Shown: positions 21,778 to 33,560, counted from the stretch's first letter. The stretch: 64,000 nt of DNA from Periplaneta americana (GCF_040183065.1 NC_091132.1:163671102-163735101); one strand, 5' to 3'. The notes: generated by a model not told the origin, from the letters alone. Program-made: numbers and translations.

Positions 21778-22695
21778 TTTATGCTCGACCATGCCGAAAT
21801 GTAGTAATTATACATTTGGTAGTAGCCCTTTAATGCACCTCATTAAAGTACACCTATTCATTAAAGTTCAGGTGTTCAGCCAATGACAAATCACCTTTAT
21901 ACCATTATAAAACCGCAAGTATCGATTATTCTCGGATATGCAATCGAAAGACAATTAGCGAAAAGTCACGGAAGCTGGATATCCAATACTGACGCAGAAG
22001 GTTATGTTCTGTCACTATAATAATTAGCGTTAATTGTAAATAGTATTCAAATAAATTCAATTTCCATCTCGTTTTTCAATTCTAAATCAATTTCCAGGTT
22101 ATATAAAGACTAATCTTCATCTTATTCTCTATGTTATATCGAAGTCAATGACATTCGGCCTCGGAAAAATCAATACTTTCGCGTCTGCGCGCATCTCACA
22201 ATTCAGGTCAGTTCGCCACTCACTTACATAACCATAATATGAATATTTTTTAATAATATGAAGTTAGAAATATGGCCGAGCATAAAAAGTCGTATGAAAC
22301 TTGCCTATAATGGTAATTAAGACGCTCGTATGAAAATTATGCAACTTGCTTGCGCTCGTTTCATAAACAAACATGTCCACACCTGTGGAGTAACGGTCAG
22401 CGCGTCTGCCCGCGAAACCAGGTAGCCCGGGTTCGAATCCCGGTCAGGTCAAGTTACCTGGTTGAGGTTTTTTCCGGGGTTTTCCCTCAACCCATTACGA
22501 GCAAATGCTGGGTAACTTTCGGTGCTGGACCCCGGACTCATTTCACTGGCATTATCACCTTCATATCATTCAGACGCTAAATAACCTAGATGTTGATACA
22601 GCGTCGTAAAATAACCCAATAAAATAAAAAAAATAAACAAACATACTTGCGTCTTAATTACTACCATTATAGGCTCGTTGCATAAAGTACTATTT
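21778..22695 (+). repeat. ~600-bp palindrome-tailed repeat, copy 4, split by a SINE
   Basis: The head TTTATGCTCGACCATGCCG is at 21778 and the tail GGCTCGTTGCATAAAGTACT is near 22690. A family 1 SINE interrupts the hairpin tail at 22375-22632. Confidence 0.8.
22375..22632 (+). mobile_element. tRNA-derived SINE (family 1), full length, nested
   Basis: The complete head-body-tail copy is flanked by a perfect 12-bp duplication, ataaacaaacat, at 22363-22374 and 22633-22644. It is inserted in the palindrome of the ~600-bp repeat, and is one of the least diverged SINE copies in the window. Confidence 0.93.
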
Positions 22696-22970
22696 TCTTC
22701 AACGTTCTAATCGTCTCGTACCAACCAACTGCCGAACATTGATTCAACTTTCGTCTGTCAGGTACGCATCACTATCTGAATAGTGGTCATATCGGATTCC
22801 ATACCAAAGCAGCAGGCATATGTACCAACAGTTTCACATTCGATAGTAAATTCAGTCTGAGAAAATTTCGGAAGACAGTCTCGCTCACCTTCATATACCA
22901 TCAACATTATTTTTGTATGGAAAACATCCACCGCTTAATACATGGGCTTCGTCTGTGCATATATATACAT

Positions 22971-23270
22971 AAAAAAGTAACGGTAAAGGTATCCCCGTAA
23001 CATGCCATGAAGGCACTTGGGGGGCATGGAGGTAGAGCCCCATGCTTTCCATGACCTCGGCACTAGAATGAGGTGGTGTGGTCGGCACCACGCTATGACC
23101 GCCTTTTACCCCCGGGAAAGACCCAGTACTCAATTTTATAGGAGGCTGAATGAACCCCAGGGCCGTTCTGAAAGTTTGGCAACGAGAAAAAATCCTGTCA
23201 TCACTTGGGATCGAACCCCGGACCTTCCAGTCCGTAGCCAGCTGCTCTACCAACTGAGCTACCCGGCCGC
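22971..23270 (-). mobile_element. tRNA-derived SINE (family 3)
   Basis: On the minus strand it begins GGCGGCCGGGTAGCTCAGTT and has GGGGTTCGATCCCAAG, that is a tRNA-like head with A and B boxes. A 220-bp body unrelated to family 1 follows, ending in GGGGATACCTTTACC. It is flanked by near-identical direct repeats: CTGTGCATATATATACAT at 22953-22970 and CTGTGCATATATACAT at 23271-23286. The head is close to a real tRNA, but the continuing body and duplications show it is a SINE. Confidence 0.88.
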
Positions 23271-23286
23271 CTGTGCATATATACAT

Positions 23287-23652
23287 ATCTTCATTATTAT
23301 TTCCATGAATCCAAAATATAAAAATAAAACATTTTCGTCTTGCCCACAGGCCTGCAACTCACATCTAGAGGGAAAGATTTTATGTCCATGCAAAGACACT
23401 GTTGACGTAAACAGATTTAATTTAGAGTTTCCGTTGATAACTACAGGGAGGAGAATTTGGGGTTCTTAAAATCGATTCCAAACTCAACATATTAATAGTC
23501 AAAGCCGAATGCGATATGTTTGCTATGATACGAAACCTGAGTGGACTATACTGTTCTTCAAAGCTGTCTAAAAGACAGTTGTGATACATGTTAAAAGTGT
23601 TTATATGCATTTTCTTCATTAGGTTGCTACACTCGACCTGTTGACTCATTTC
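23287..23652. other. Gene A intron 2, unannotated part
   Basis: No feature recognised. Confidence 0.5.
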
Positions 23653-23670
23653 GCAAACATACACACTTAC

Positions 23671-24665
23671 TTCCTTACTTACTAGCTTTTAAGGAACCTG
23701 GAGGTTCATTGCCGCCCTCACATAAGCCCGACATTGGCCCCTATCCTGAGCAAGATTAATCCAGTCTCTACCATCATATCCCACCTCCCTCAAATCCATT
23801 TTAATATTATCCTCCCATCTACGTCTTGGCTTTCCCAAAGGTATTTTTCTCTCAGGCCTCCCAACTAACACTCTATATCAATTTCTGGATTCGCCGACAC
23901 GTGCTACATACCCTGCCCATCTCAAACGTCTGGATTTAATATTCCTAATTATGTCAGGTGAAGAATACAATGCGTGCAGTTCTGTGTTGTGTAACTTTCT
24001 CCATTCTCCTGTAACTTCATCCCTTTTGGCCACAAATATTTTCCTAAGCACCTTATACTCAAACACCCTTAACCTATGTTCCTCTCTCAAAGTGAGAGTC
24101 CAAGATTCACAACCATAAAGAACAACCGGTAATATAACTATTTTGCAAATTCTAACTTTCAGATTTTTTGACAGCAGACTGGATGATAAAAACTTCTCAG
24201 CCGAATAATAACAGGCATTTCCCATATTTATTCTGTGTTTAATTTCCTCCCGAGTGTCATTCATATTTGTTACTGTTGCTCCCAGGTATTTGAATTTCTC
24301 CACCTCTTCAAAAGATAAATTTCCAATTTTTATATTTCCATTTCGCACAATATTCTCGTCACGAGACATAATCATATACTTTGTCTTTTCGGGATTTACT
24401 TCCAAACCTAGCTATTTACTTGCTGCAAGTAAAATTTCCGTATTTTCCCTAATCAATTGTGGATTTTCTCGTAACATATTCACTTCATCCGCACAGACAA
24501 GCAGCTGATGTAACCCGTTCAATTCCAAACCCTCTCTGTTATCCTGGACTTTCCTACTGGCATACACTACAGCAAAGTTAAAAAGTAAAGGTGATAGTGC
24601 ATCTCTTTGCTTTAGCCCACAGTGAATTGGAACGCATCTGACAAAAACTGACCTATAAGGACTCA
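23671..24665 (-). mobile_element. LINE (family A), 5'-truncated, with 18-bp target duplication
   Basis: The minus-strand translation covers the RT palm and thumb: [19 protein letters not shown], a YADD-box relic in [41 protein letters not shown], and LYGCESWTLTLREEHRLRVF. The C-terminal RPRRRWEDNIKMDLREVG tail follows. The low end is a TAAG-type simple tail. The direct repeat gcaaacatacacacttac flanks the copy (23653-23670 and 24666-24683). The RT is in three frames with at least two shifts, and the catalytic box reads CADE, so it is dead. Confidence 0.92.
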
Positions 24666-24683
24666 GCAAACATACACACTTAC

Positions 24684-24998
24684 GGAATAAAATGCCACTT
24701 TCAGCATTTGTATCATAAATAACGATCGTGATGAAAACAAACCTTCCTATAATTCTTACAACATTGTGTGTGTTAAATGTGTAAGCCTAAATCTAGCGTT
24801 TAGTTTTGTGGAAAAAGTATATAGATAACATCAACCATTAAGCGATATTCAAGATGGTATAATATTACCGTCTTGAATATCGCTTCATTCTATATAGCAA
24901 GCTCTCATACCTTGCCAAAAATAACTGTATTTCACTGAAAGAATTTTTTTCAAAAGTTAAACAAGACAACCACATCACACTTTAAATTTAATTTGAGC
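24684..24998. other. Gene A intron 2, unannotated part
   Basis: Between the two LINE copies. It contains a small palindrome around 24840-24890 (AAGCGATATTCAAGA / TCTTGAATATCGCTT). Confidence 0.6.
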
Positions 24999-25014
24999 AA
25001 CAAAGAAATAAGCA

Positions 25015-25678
25015 CAAAGTATATGATTATGTCTCGTGAGCAGAATATTGTACGAAATGGAACTATAAAAATTGGAGATTTATCCTTCGAAGAGGTGAAA
25101 AAATTCAAATATTTTGGAACAACAGAAACAATATAAATGACACTCGAGAAAAAATTAAACGCACAATAAATATGGGAAATGCGTGTTATTATTCGGTTGA
25201 GATGCTTTTGTCATCTAGTCTGCTGTCAAAAAAGCTGAAAGTTAGAATTTATAAAACAGTTATAGCCTATTACCGGTTGTTCTGTATGGTTGTGAAACTT
25301 GGACTCTCACTTTGAGAGAGGAACAGAGATTAAGGATGTTTAAGAATAAGGTTCTTGGGAAAATATTTGGGGCTAAAAGGAATGAAGTTACAGGAGAATG
25401 GAGAAAGTTACACAACGCAGAACTGCTCGCATTTTATTCTTTACCTGACATGGGCAATTCCAGAAATGTATATAGAGTGTTAGTTGGGACACTGAAGGGA
25501 AAAAGACCTTTGGAGAGGCCGAGACGTAGATGGGAGGATAATATTAAAATGGATTTGAGGGAGGTGGGATATGATGATAGAAAGTGACTTAATCTTGCAC
25601 AGGACAGGGACCAATGATGGGCTTATGTGAGGGCGGCAATGAACCTGTGGGTTCCTTAAAACCCATTTGTAAGTAAGT
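25015..25678 (+). mobile_element. LINE (family A), short 3' copy with 16-bp target duplication
   Basis: The same RT C-terminal region as 23671-24665, in the opposite orientation: EEVKKFKYF, REEQRLRMFKNKVLGKIFG, RPRRRWEDNIKMDLREVGYD, ending GTAAGTAAGTAA. It is flanked by aacaaagaaataagca (24999-25014 and 25679-25694). Compared with the other copies it has lost about 60 bp between LYSSPD- and GNSRN-like words. Confidence 0.9.
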
Positions 25679-25844
25679 AACAAAGAAATAAGCAATAAAT
25701 AGCATGCAGGTAATTTTACTCAGTCTCCACTGTAAACCAAAATTAGTTTGTCACCACAGCTGTACAGACAAGGTTTCTGTGACGAACGCAATACAAGTTA
25801 AACATTGGAAAGGAGAGCCAGCACACCCAATGAGCTCCACTCAC

Positions 25845-25979
25845 CTCGGCTTCACATTTCACTATGGGAAAATCATTCGGCAATGTCATTTCTTCAAATT
25901 TTATCTCTGTGTGGATGTAGGTGTCGTCCACGCATTCCTCCTTAATTCTAGTCATGGGAAGATCCAATAAATTCCCTTC
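25845..25979 (-). CDS. Gene A, coding exon 2 (acidic leader)
   Basis: A 135-bp exon, 45 codons, starting EGNLLDLPMTRIKEECVDDT and ending FPIVKCEAE. Acceptor TTGTTCTGCAG, donor GTGAGTGG, phase 0 at both ends. The matching exon of gene B is EGNLSQLEVTGVKTECMDHS at 47865-48002. The pattern EGNL..L.VT..K.EC.D..Y is one I associate with blattodean C2H2 families; that association is from memory. Confidence 0.88.
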
Positions 25980-26879
25980 CTGCAGAACAAAGAGATATAA
26001 TGAATGAGTAATATATTACAATGTGTCAGGAGCTGATCACAAATGTTACAGGTTGCACTCTGGGCCTGAATACCAGTGCTTCAATACTACTTGCAACACA
26101 CAAGAGAAATTATAGAAATAATTGGAGAAAAAATGGATAATAAATCTTAAAAACAGAGAAAAGGTGGAAAAAGTAGAGCCAGATCTGTCCTGGAGTCCAC
26201 TTCATTTTCAATAGAGCGATTGTAATGTTTCTTATTCAATTTGGATATTTCATTTTGGTACTTAGCATTGCCCCAAAAGTAAATTTATAAAGTACATTTT
26301 GACTAAAAAAGTTCCACCGCGTGTTATTGGCGCTCAATTATAATGTCTAATTTTATATAGGTCCAGATTACTACAGCTTTCTAAAACTTTACATAGTTTT
26401 TCTATTTTATAATTTTTTTTATTTTGAAAATTAAACTATTTTACAGGATTCCAGAAACAGCAATTGAAATATACACCTACTCACAATCAAGAACGTGGGT
26501 TGAACAATTCTCTATATTTTTTTTCTGCTCAATACTGCATTCATAAATAATTCTCAAATTCTTCCTTGAGCAAACTAAATTCACGGGAAACATCAGCTCT
26601 CTTTTACCGCCCTCGATGTTTTTAACATTAACTTTATCTTTGATACATACACACATAGCCTACTTTTCTTTGCACCTTGCTCCATTGTATAGTTCGGGTC
26701 AGCTTACTTAATACCCTAAGGGTATTTACCCCATTACTATTATAAGCTAATGGATTATGGTGGCGGCAGAAATTATCATGAATCTCAGAGACCCACTCTT
26801 GATCGTGTTATGCGTCAGCTTGTATATAGGGAATCTCGTAAGCAACGTTCCGTACAGAGGCAGTGGCAAAATGGTGCAA
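25980..26879. other. Gene A intron 1, distal part
   Basis: Intronic; nothing recognised. A short frame at 26750-26900 has no known domain. Confidence 0.5.
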
Positions 26880-27110
26880 AAAAGAAAATGAAAAGAACAC
26901 ACATTATAGGCCTACACTCTTCTACACTTTTATTCTTCTTGGTCTTTCTCCGCACTTCGCTACTTTATTTCTACTATCTAATTTTATATCTACATTATAT
27001 CATTTTCCTCAACACAACTGAACTTACCTGGCCAGAGGCGAGACTCGAACCACGATTCTTTACTTCTATGATCCCTATGATCCACAGTCTTAACAATTAG
27101 GCTACACGAA
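26880..27110 (-). mobile_element. tRNA-derived SINE (family 4), approximate limits
   Basis: The minus strand begins GTTCGTGTAGCCTAATTGTT and has GTGGTTCGAGTCTCGCC, i.e. A-box and B-box-like words of a tRNA head, followed by GGCCAGGTAAGTTCAG and a short A+T-rich body. The anticodon arm region is inflated and not tRNA-like. The 3' limit is a guess. Confidence 0.6.
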
Positions 27111-27406
27111 CACTCACGAATCAGACGCTCGAAACTTATACAAGAGATAAACCCAATCGTAAAACTCCAACGACATGTCATATAGTAGGCTACATCTCGC
27201 ATTACGTCATATCTTAAGAAGAGCGACATTGCTTTCCACCGCATAATACACAATGCCAATATCCGCTACCGTACAAACCACGAAAATCATCACAAAACAG
27301 ACAATTGTAAATAATAACACTGACAAGGAAACCCCCACATACCGAAAACTTAACGTCATTTTCCTGCAGTAAATTCAAACACCACTCGCTAAATAACAAC
27401 GTAGCC

Positions 27407-27579
27407 TATATACAGTCACGAAGCCAGAGTTATTGAGGATACTAGAAACAATAGACTGTGCCGGTACTATTTCTTATTGTCTGTAATGAGGCGATAGTAG
27501 CGATCCTAGTGGTTAGCAACAATCTATGGATGCGTATTTACTACATATTGAGCTTCGTGACTATATATACTAGACTGTG
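27407..27579 (+). mobile_element. CACAGTC-family MITE, left TIR slightly truncated
   Basis: TATATACAGTCACGAAGC at left, GAAACAATAGACTGTGCCGG inside, and right TIR ending TATACTAGACTGTG. Confidence 0.85.
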
Positions 27580-27627
27580 ATATCCCACTATTCTCCTATT
27601 GATATATTCGCACATAGTAATGTACAT

Positions 27628-27892
27628 CCTTAATTAGCACCTAATTTTAGATTAATACACACACAAACCTAAACTGGACTCTAACCTTAGAGAAATGCAC
27701 ACAATCGCTAGCTATCCGTCCTAGAAAATAACGAATATACGAATGTAAACCCTTAATTAGCCCCTAATTTTCAATTAATACACACACCTTAATTCGTCCC
27801 TAATTTTATATTAATACACACACACAAACTAAACCGGGCTCTAATCTTACAGAAATGCACACATCCACTGGGTATCCGTTCTATAAAATAAC
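27628..27892. repeat. Partial tandem duplication
   Basis: CTTAATTAGCACCTAATTTT...AAATGCACACAATC at 27628-27732 is repeated with changes at 27788-27892. A third short copy of CCTAATTTTCAATTAATACA lies between them. Confidence 0.75.
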
Positions 27893-28249
27893 TTAGCATT
27901 CTTTATACAAGTATACGTGACCAACAGACAAGACAACACGAATCAACGTAATTATAGAAGACCACATATGCGAAGAAGGATTAAATAATTTAGCTTTCTA
28001 AATGTTACCACATCTGCAACGCCCAATGACAACAACTGACGTCATCACATTCCATCCCTACTGACACGTTCCACCATTAGAAACACAAAAGTCAATCCCT
28101 GTACACAGCTCTACGTAACGAAAATACAATAGCAAAAAACGTAATTACATAAGACGTCAGCGAAATGACGAAAGCTTAAAAGGTACGTAGAGTAATATCA
28201 CCCAATAAGATACGAAATCATCTGATACCTACCCCATATACGCACGTCA

Positions 28250-28250
28250 C

Positions 28251-28311
<61 letters not shown>

Positions 28312-28321
28312 CAACAACAAT
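28250..28321. repeat. (AAT)n/(AAC)n microsatellite
   Basis: An AAT array that turns into AAC at its end. The flanks 27893-28249 and 28322-29249 hold nothing recognised. Confidence 0.95.
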
Positions 28322-29249
28322 ATTCCCAACACCAAATTGGCGTCCCACTACAACAGTTACATTTCGTAACCTCACTACCAAAACATAACCAAGTACAATA
28401 TTAAAATATATCGTGTGAAAACCACGTCATTCTCGTAAACAAAATACGTTTATCAATATTACGTACCTATTAAATCGTACAAAATACCAAAAACGGATGA
28501 CATTCCGAATTTATCTCTACTGCAAGCAACATGGTCAGGTATTATGAAACACATCATATTTGTGTCTCATTCCACAGCTGTTACAGAAAAACAACATGGG
28601 CATGGAGGTCCAGCAGAATTAGGCATCAACTCATCGAGGAAAATAAACTCGTGAATAACATTCAACTTCAAGCGGTGAGGTCAAGGTGGCCAATTACATG
28701 ACGTCAAAATTCTCAAGATCTGACACCAAACAATTTCTTTGTTTGAGGTTTTGTATGTACAGCAACCTAGGGATATTGAGTATTAATAAACCAAGATTGT
28801 CTCAGCTTTTGCAATAAATCTACCACTGACATGTTACAACTCACATGATAGATATACTGTAAACCTTACGACATGAAAAGTATTGTAGATGCAATGATGG
28901 CACATTGAGGTCTAACTTGGACAAAACTTCTATCTTTCTGGAATACATTTACACATTATTGGAAAATAAATTGCAACAGTTATCATGTTACGTTTTTCTT
29001 TTGTCTTCTCAACGGATCATATATTCATTAAAATAGATGTCTATAGAACAGGTTACCAAATAGCATAGTTTATAAGAGAATATTTCGTTTAAAGCTTATT
29101 ACAACACAGTTTAAACCAGCAAATTTGGCAAATTCTCAAAATTTTATGTGTACTAATACAAGAATGAAAACTGTTGCCTTGACATTTGTTAGTATCAGCT
29201 ACGTCAGTCCGCTAACTATATATTTAAACATGTATAGTTAATGTGTTAC

Positions 29250-29430
29250 CACAGTCTAGCATATACAGTCACGAAGCTTGAGTTAGAGCATGTTAGGAAC
29301 AATAGACTGTGCCGGTACTATTTCGCATTGTCTGTAATGAGGCGATATTAGCGATTCTAGTGGTTAGCAACTATCTATGGATGCATATTTATTACATATT
29401 GAGCTTCGTGACTGTATATATTAGACTATG
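29250..29430 (+). mobile_element. CACAGTC-family MITE, complete
   Basis: Left TIR CACAGTCTAGCATATACAG, right TIR ending CTGTATATATTAGACTATG. The flanks tgtgttac and gtattaca resemble each other, but the 8-bp duplication is imperfect. It ends 32 bp downstream of gene A exon 1, inside intron 1. Confidence 0.88.
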
Positions 29431-29462
29431 GTATTACAGTTTACAAGTCACTTTCAATTTAC

Positions 29463-29546
29463 CTCTGATAAGGACTTCTTCTCTTCTGCTTCACTTGACT
29501 GCATAGGCAATAGGTTGATATCCAGTTCCATTTTTATCACATCCAT
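29463..29546 (-). CDS. Gene A, coding exon 1 (start codon)
   Basis: It encodes MDVIKMELDINLLPMQSSEA then EEKKSLSE (28 codons) and ends at a GTAAATTG donor. It corresponds to gene B exon 1 (MMDLIKMEPEVDPLDLQ). In gene B the acceptor is CTTTCAG just before the ATG. Here the same place reads CTTTCAATTGAG, so the ATG is either preceded by an AATTGAG acceptor or lies in a different 5' exon arrangement. Start chosen at 29546 from the paralogue. The acidic, Met/Ile/Lys-rich leader has no known enzymatic role. Confidence 0.8.
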
Positions 29547-31396
29547 CTCAATTGAAAGAGGAATTTATAGAGATTGACATTCATCTGCAAGATGTAAGAT
29601 GTTGGAAAAGTCTTATTTAGAGCGGTTGTAACATATTTTGCTGTATTCCGAACTTGTCCTGAACAAATGTATGCTATATAAAGAAACATAAGACATCTTT
29701 ATAATAGCGCATAAGTCGTTATGAAATTCCTCGTGCAAAAAATCAGGTCTCATTTCTCTATGGAATCAATAGACGAAATGTATGCGTGCGCGTTCACATG
29801 CATAACTGAATAGCAGTAGGCCTACTCTTCTTCAGGATGCCACTCATATTTTGTCATCAGTGAGAACTAAATTCAAGTAGTACATATGATACTTTCAAAA
29901 TAATGCTTCAACTAGGCTTATTATCCACTTTTATACATCATCTTCTTAGCATAAAATTTAGCTTTTCACGTGTCAGAATTTACCTTCAAAATAAATTCGA
30001 ACTTGATGGTGATTAACATTGATGTTACTGCACTTTCTTCTAAGACCCTTCTTTGTTGTAAATATTACATACTTAAAAGTTACTTACGCATTATACCAGC
30101 TCCATTCCCATAGTAGGGTTACGAATCCACAGTTTGATGAATGATGAGATTTGATAATTTGTATAAATATAGTGAAGACAATAATTCGAAAACTGTATAC
30201 CTCATACCACTATCTAGAGGAGAAAGAAAGGATCTAATTGATAATAATGAGTTTATGTAAGTAGGCCTACAATTTCTCTGTCCACATAATTATCGAGCAA
30301 TAATACGAGTTATCTACTAATTCGGCAATACTTGAAGACGAAATCCACTAAAAATAAATGAAGGGTTCAGAGCTATAGTGAACAAAGCGCCATTTATTAA
30401 AAACGGAGAAAGCAAGGATTGAAGTTAAATGAATACCATAGTTTAATGAAGATTGACATATCATTTAGTTTTAATGTGTATACTTTATATTACTTGCTAT
30501 ATGTTTCCAATGACCTATGGTAATAACTTCATTTTAACCCTTGTTTTCTATGGTTTTAGTAAATGGCGTAGCCCACTATGGTTCTGAATTCTTCAAATGC
30601 AAATATATAGTACCTAATAATATTAATAGAATGAAAGTCGCATATGCATTTCATAAAAGAATGAGGCATTAATATAAGAATTTGGGAATGTTTTACTTTA
30701 AAAAGGTTATGATCATTTTGAAGACGTAGCAATAACATATGACTTTCGTTTAATAATAAAATATGAACTTATAAGCATATACCTGTGTTTAAACGTCGAG
30801 TGATAAATTTTCAGTATCCTTCTTTCAGTAATAATATAACAAACAAAGGGAACATAACTATGCTTCTATGGGACACTTCTTTTTCCACTCTGAAACAAAG
30901 TGGAGGGACTAATTATTCGACTTCCGTCCTTTACAGCAATATTAATAAACTATATTTACTTATTTTAACTACAGTGAAAAGAAAGCAACGCTGTAACTTA
31001 TAACCCGATTAAAGCAAGAAAAGAGATCAAGGATGCCGTGAGCAGGTGTCAACACTGTCAACTCAATTTTGCGTAAAGCTCACAAAAACTAAAAAAATAT
31101 AATATAAAACCCACTAGATTTTCGTCCCTCTAGATTTTTTTGCACTTAATTGTTAAATAATGCGCAGATAAGATGTAATAGTACGAATTAAATAATAGCA
31201 CAGTCAGTCAACAATCGTATCATGAACGGCTGAAACCCATTATTAAATAAACGCGGATAAAATATTGTATGCATCTAGTAGGATGAGCATAATTACCGCT
31301 GTCATGTAATTATAGAACTCGGCTTGCGCCTTATTGCAAAACGCATTCGAGCAGCAATGATGCTCAAATCCCACTAGTTGCATAAATAATTATTAT
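29547..31396. other. Upstream of gene A, unannotated
   Basis: A+T-rich; no gene or repeat recognised. Any 5' UTR exon or promoter of gene A is not visible to me. Confidence 0.5.
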
Positions 31397-31478
31397 TGAA
31401 TCGAAGAATACTAAAACGTTCAAAGTCAGTGTTCTCCTTCTGAATCGAAGAATACTAAAACGTTCAAAGCCAGTGGTC
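31397..31478. repeat. Tandem duplication, 44-bp unit
   Basis: TGAATCGAAGAATACTAAAA and the next 15 bases (to CAAAGTCAGTG) occur at 31397 and again at 31441 with two differences. Confidence 0.9.
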
Positions 31479-31703
31479 CCCAATTTATGTTAAACTACTG
31501 ACAACTGGAATAATAATTTTAAAAATTATAACAAAAATATATCTTATTGAGATAATAATATTACAATACAAATTGTGGAATAAGCGTTTTTTCCTTTCTA
31601 CAGTTTAATTAGTTATTTGCTAATAAAAATGTCAGACTTGAACATTTCATCTAACTTTCAAGCATTAGAAAAAAAGTGATATAAGTACTTAATTTTCTTA
31701 AAT

Positions 31704-31955
31704 TTTTTTTATTTGGTTATTTTACGACGCTGTATCAACATCTAGGTTATTTAGCGTCTGAATGATATCAAGGTAATAATGCCGGTGAAATATCTCCAGG
31801 GTCCAGCACCGAAAGTTACCCAGCATTTGCTCGTATTGGGTTGAGGGAAAACCCCGGAAAAACCTCAACCAGGTAACTTGCCCCGACCGGGATTCGAACC
31901 CGGGCCACCTGGTTTCGCAGCCAGACGCGCTGACCGTTACTCCACAGGTGTGGAC
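31704..31955 (-). mobile_element. tRNA-derived SINE (family 1), full length, with 13-bp target duplication
   Basis: Complete copy read on the minus strand, flanked by aattttcttaaat at 31691-31703 and 31956-31968. Confidence 0.93.
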
Positions 31956-32054
31956 AATTTTCTTAAATATTTATTTTCAATTGGCCCTTAATTAGCTATT
32001 GCTCTATCTAGAACAGTCATATAAATATTATTTTTCTAGCAGTAGCCATTACAA

Positions 32055-32108
<54 letters not shown>
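32055..32108. repeat. (TA)n microsatellite
   Basis: A clean dinucleotide array, possibly marking the 3' end of the LINE fragment to its right. Confidence 0.95.
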
Positions 32109-32109
<1 letters not shown>

Positions 32110-32745
32110 TGAATTAAATAAGATTGTAGAATAATATGAATTTATTGATTTTATACCTAAGTCCAGTCTAAATACTGCTTGTACAATTCATATACACCTA
32201 CTTAACTTAATTGGAAGTTAGCCAGCTTAAACCTAAATTTAGTCTATACATTCTTTCCATAAACTGTATATTCAAGTTTAATTAATAAAAACTCCGCTAA
32301 TGTGGTCCTAAATATACCTTGCGTATTCTTTACTTCCTTTTTTGAACAGAGATAATTTTGATATTGTTTTTATTTCCGATTGTAAGAAGTTGTAACATTT
32401 TGAGCCAGTATATAATACTGATTTAATGGCATATTTAGTAGAAATTGGTGTTATCAGCTTTGTTATTTTTTTTCTAGTACAATGATTATGAATTTCAGTG
32501 TTAAATTGGAATTTCAAATCTAACTGGGTATGATTATTTGCAATTTAATTAATGAAAATTATTAAAGACATTTTTACTAACATTTTAACAGAAGGAATTT
32601 TTGTATTAAGGTCCAAGTCTCGATTTGGACTTCCATATTGGATTCTATATAAGATTCTAATACCTCTCCTTTGTAAAACTTCCAATTCTTCAATCAGCCT
32701 TATGTTACATGATCCCATTCTGGACTTAAATAGCTAATATAAGAA
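32110..32745 (-). mobile_element. LINE C-terminal fragment (Jockey/CR1-like)
   Basis: The minus strand reads IRLIEELEVLQRRGIRILYR, then NTKIPSVKMLVKMSL, then HNHCTRKKITKL and KSVLYTGSKCYNFLQSEIKT. This is the post-RT tail common in Jockey/CR1-type LINEs. An in-frame stop separates the two blocks. 32110-32300 may be its 3' UTR. Confidence 0.75.
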
Positions 32746-33199
32746 TTTACCACTGCATAATGTTATTTAAATGTTACTTTTGTAATATCACTTTAGTCTG
32801 TGCATGACTCCTGCAACAGGAATGATCTTCTTGTTAACTTTTCATCTGGAAATATTATTTTGCACAAAGTCAACTATAAAACATCAATTAGGATTGGTTA
32901 AACTTATTTTACACTTGTACTTTTCTGCTGTTTATTTAGTTTACTCATAATGAAAATGTCCGACAGAGAACCTTTTATTTCATATTGAATCATATGAATA
33001 AAAATTGATAGATTTATCTTAAAAACAAGTTTTCACAAAGTCTAGACCCGTAAGAAATCATTAGGGGTTGTTTAAACTTCTTTCAACTTGAAATAGACAA
33101 CTTAGCATAAGGATTTTCAAACATAACTCTAGATACAATACAACTGAACTTTTAATCCATGTTGAACCTTTCGTACACTACTTTTAACACTTGAATATA

Positions 33200-33560
33200 A
33201 ATAATTGATTACGTGACGATCTTACTCTTAATGCTAACCACACATACAATAACATAAATACAGACATGGAAATCCTAGACATACAACCCAAAAACCAAAA
33301 ACTCAACACACTAGAACAATATGAAATACGAGTATACGGAAACACTAAAACACGCCCTCATCAAATTCTCAACACACAAATCAATTTCAGAACACACACA
33401 CTATTTGACACCACATTTCAACACTTTTCAACAATCGAACGCACTCACACAACAGGTAGCGAAGTTCGAGATGATGCCGAGATCTAAGGCTCTGAGGATG
33501 GTGTGAAGAAGCACCGAAACAGCTGTAAGCCGCACATGCTTACACAATTAACAAGAGTAA
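33200..33560 (+). mobile_element. Penelope-like element 3' end (copy 2, broken)
   Basis: The plus strand encodes the end of the GIY-YIG region (NTDMEILDIQPKNQKLN, then NTLEQYEIRV). The 3' terminal part follows, shared with the copy at 9480-10260: GATCTAAGGCTCTGAGGATG, then ACAGCTGTAAGCCGCACA. 5'-truncated. Confidence 0.85.
33488..33531 (+). ncRNA. Hammerhead-ribozyme-like motif at PLE 3' end
   Basis: The parts in order are GGCT (33488-33491, stem I), CTGAGGA (33492-33498), an extra T, GGTG...CACC (stem II, loop about 8 nt), GAAA (33516-33519), CAGCTG (33520-33525, self-complementary minimal stem III), TA (the expected cleavage triplet is GTA ending at 33527), and AGCC (33528-33531), which pairs fully with GGCT. 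Every element of a type I hammerhead core is in place except for the one-base insertion before stem II. Confidence 0.65.

Noticed and set aside
22891-23286. 131-aa minus-strand frame and tRNA-like sequence
   Set aside because: The tRNA-like part continues into a SINE body with target duplications, so it is neither a tRNA gene nor a protein gene.
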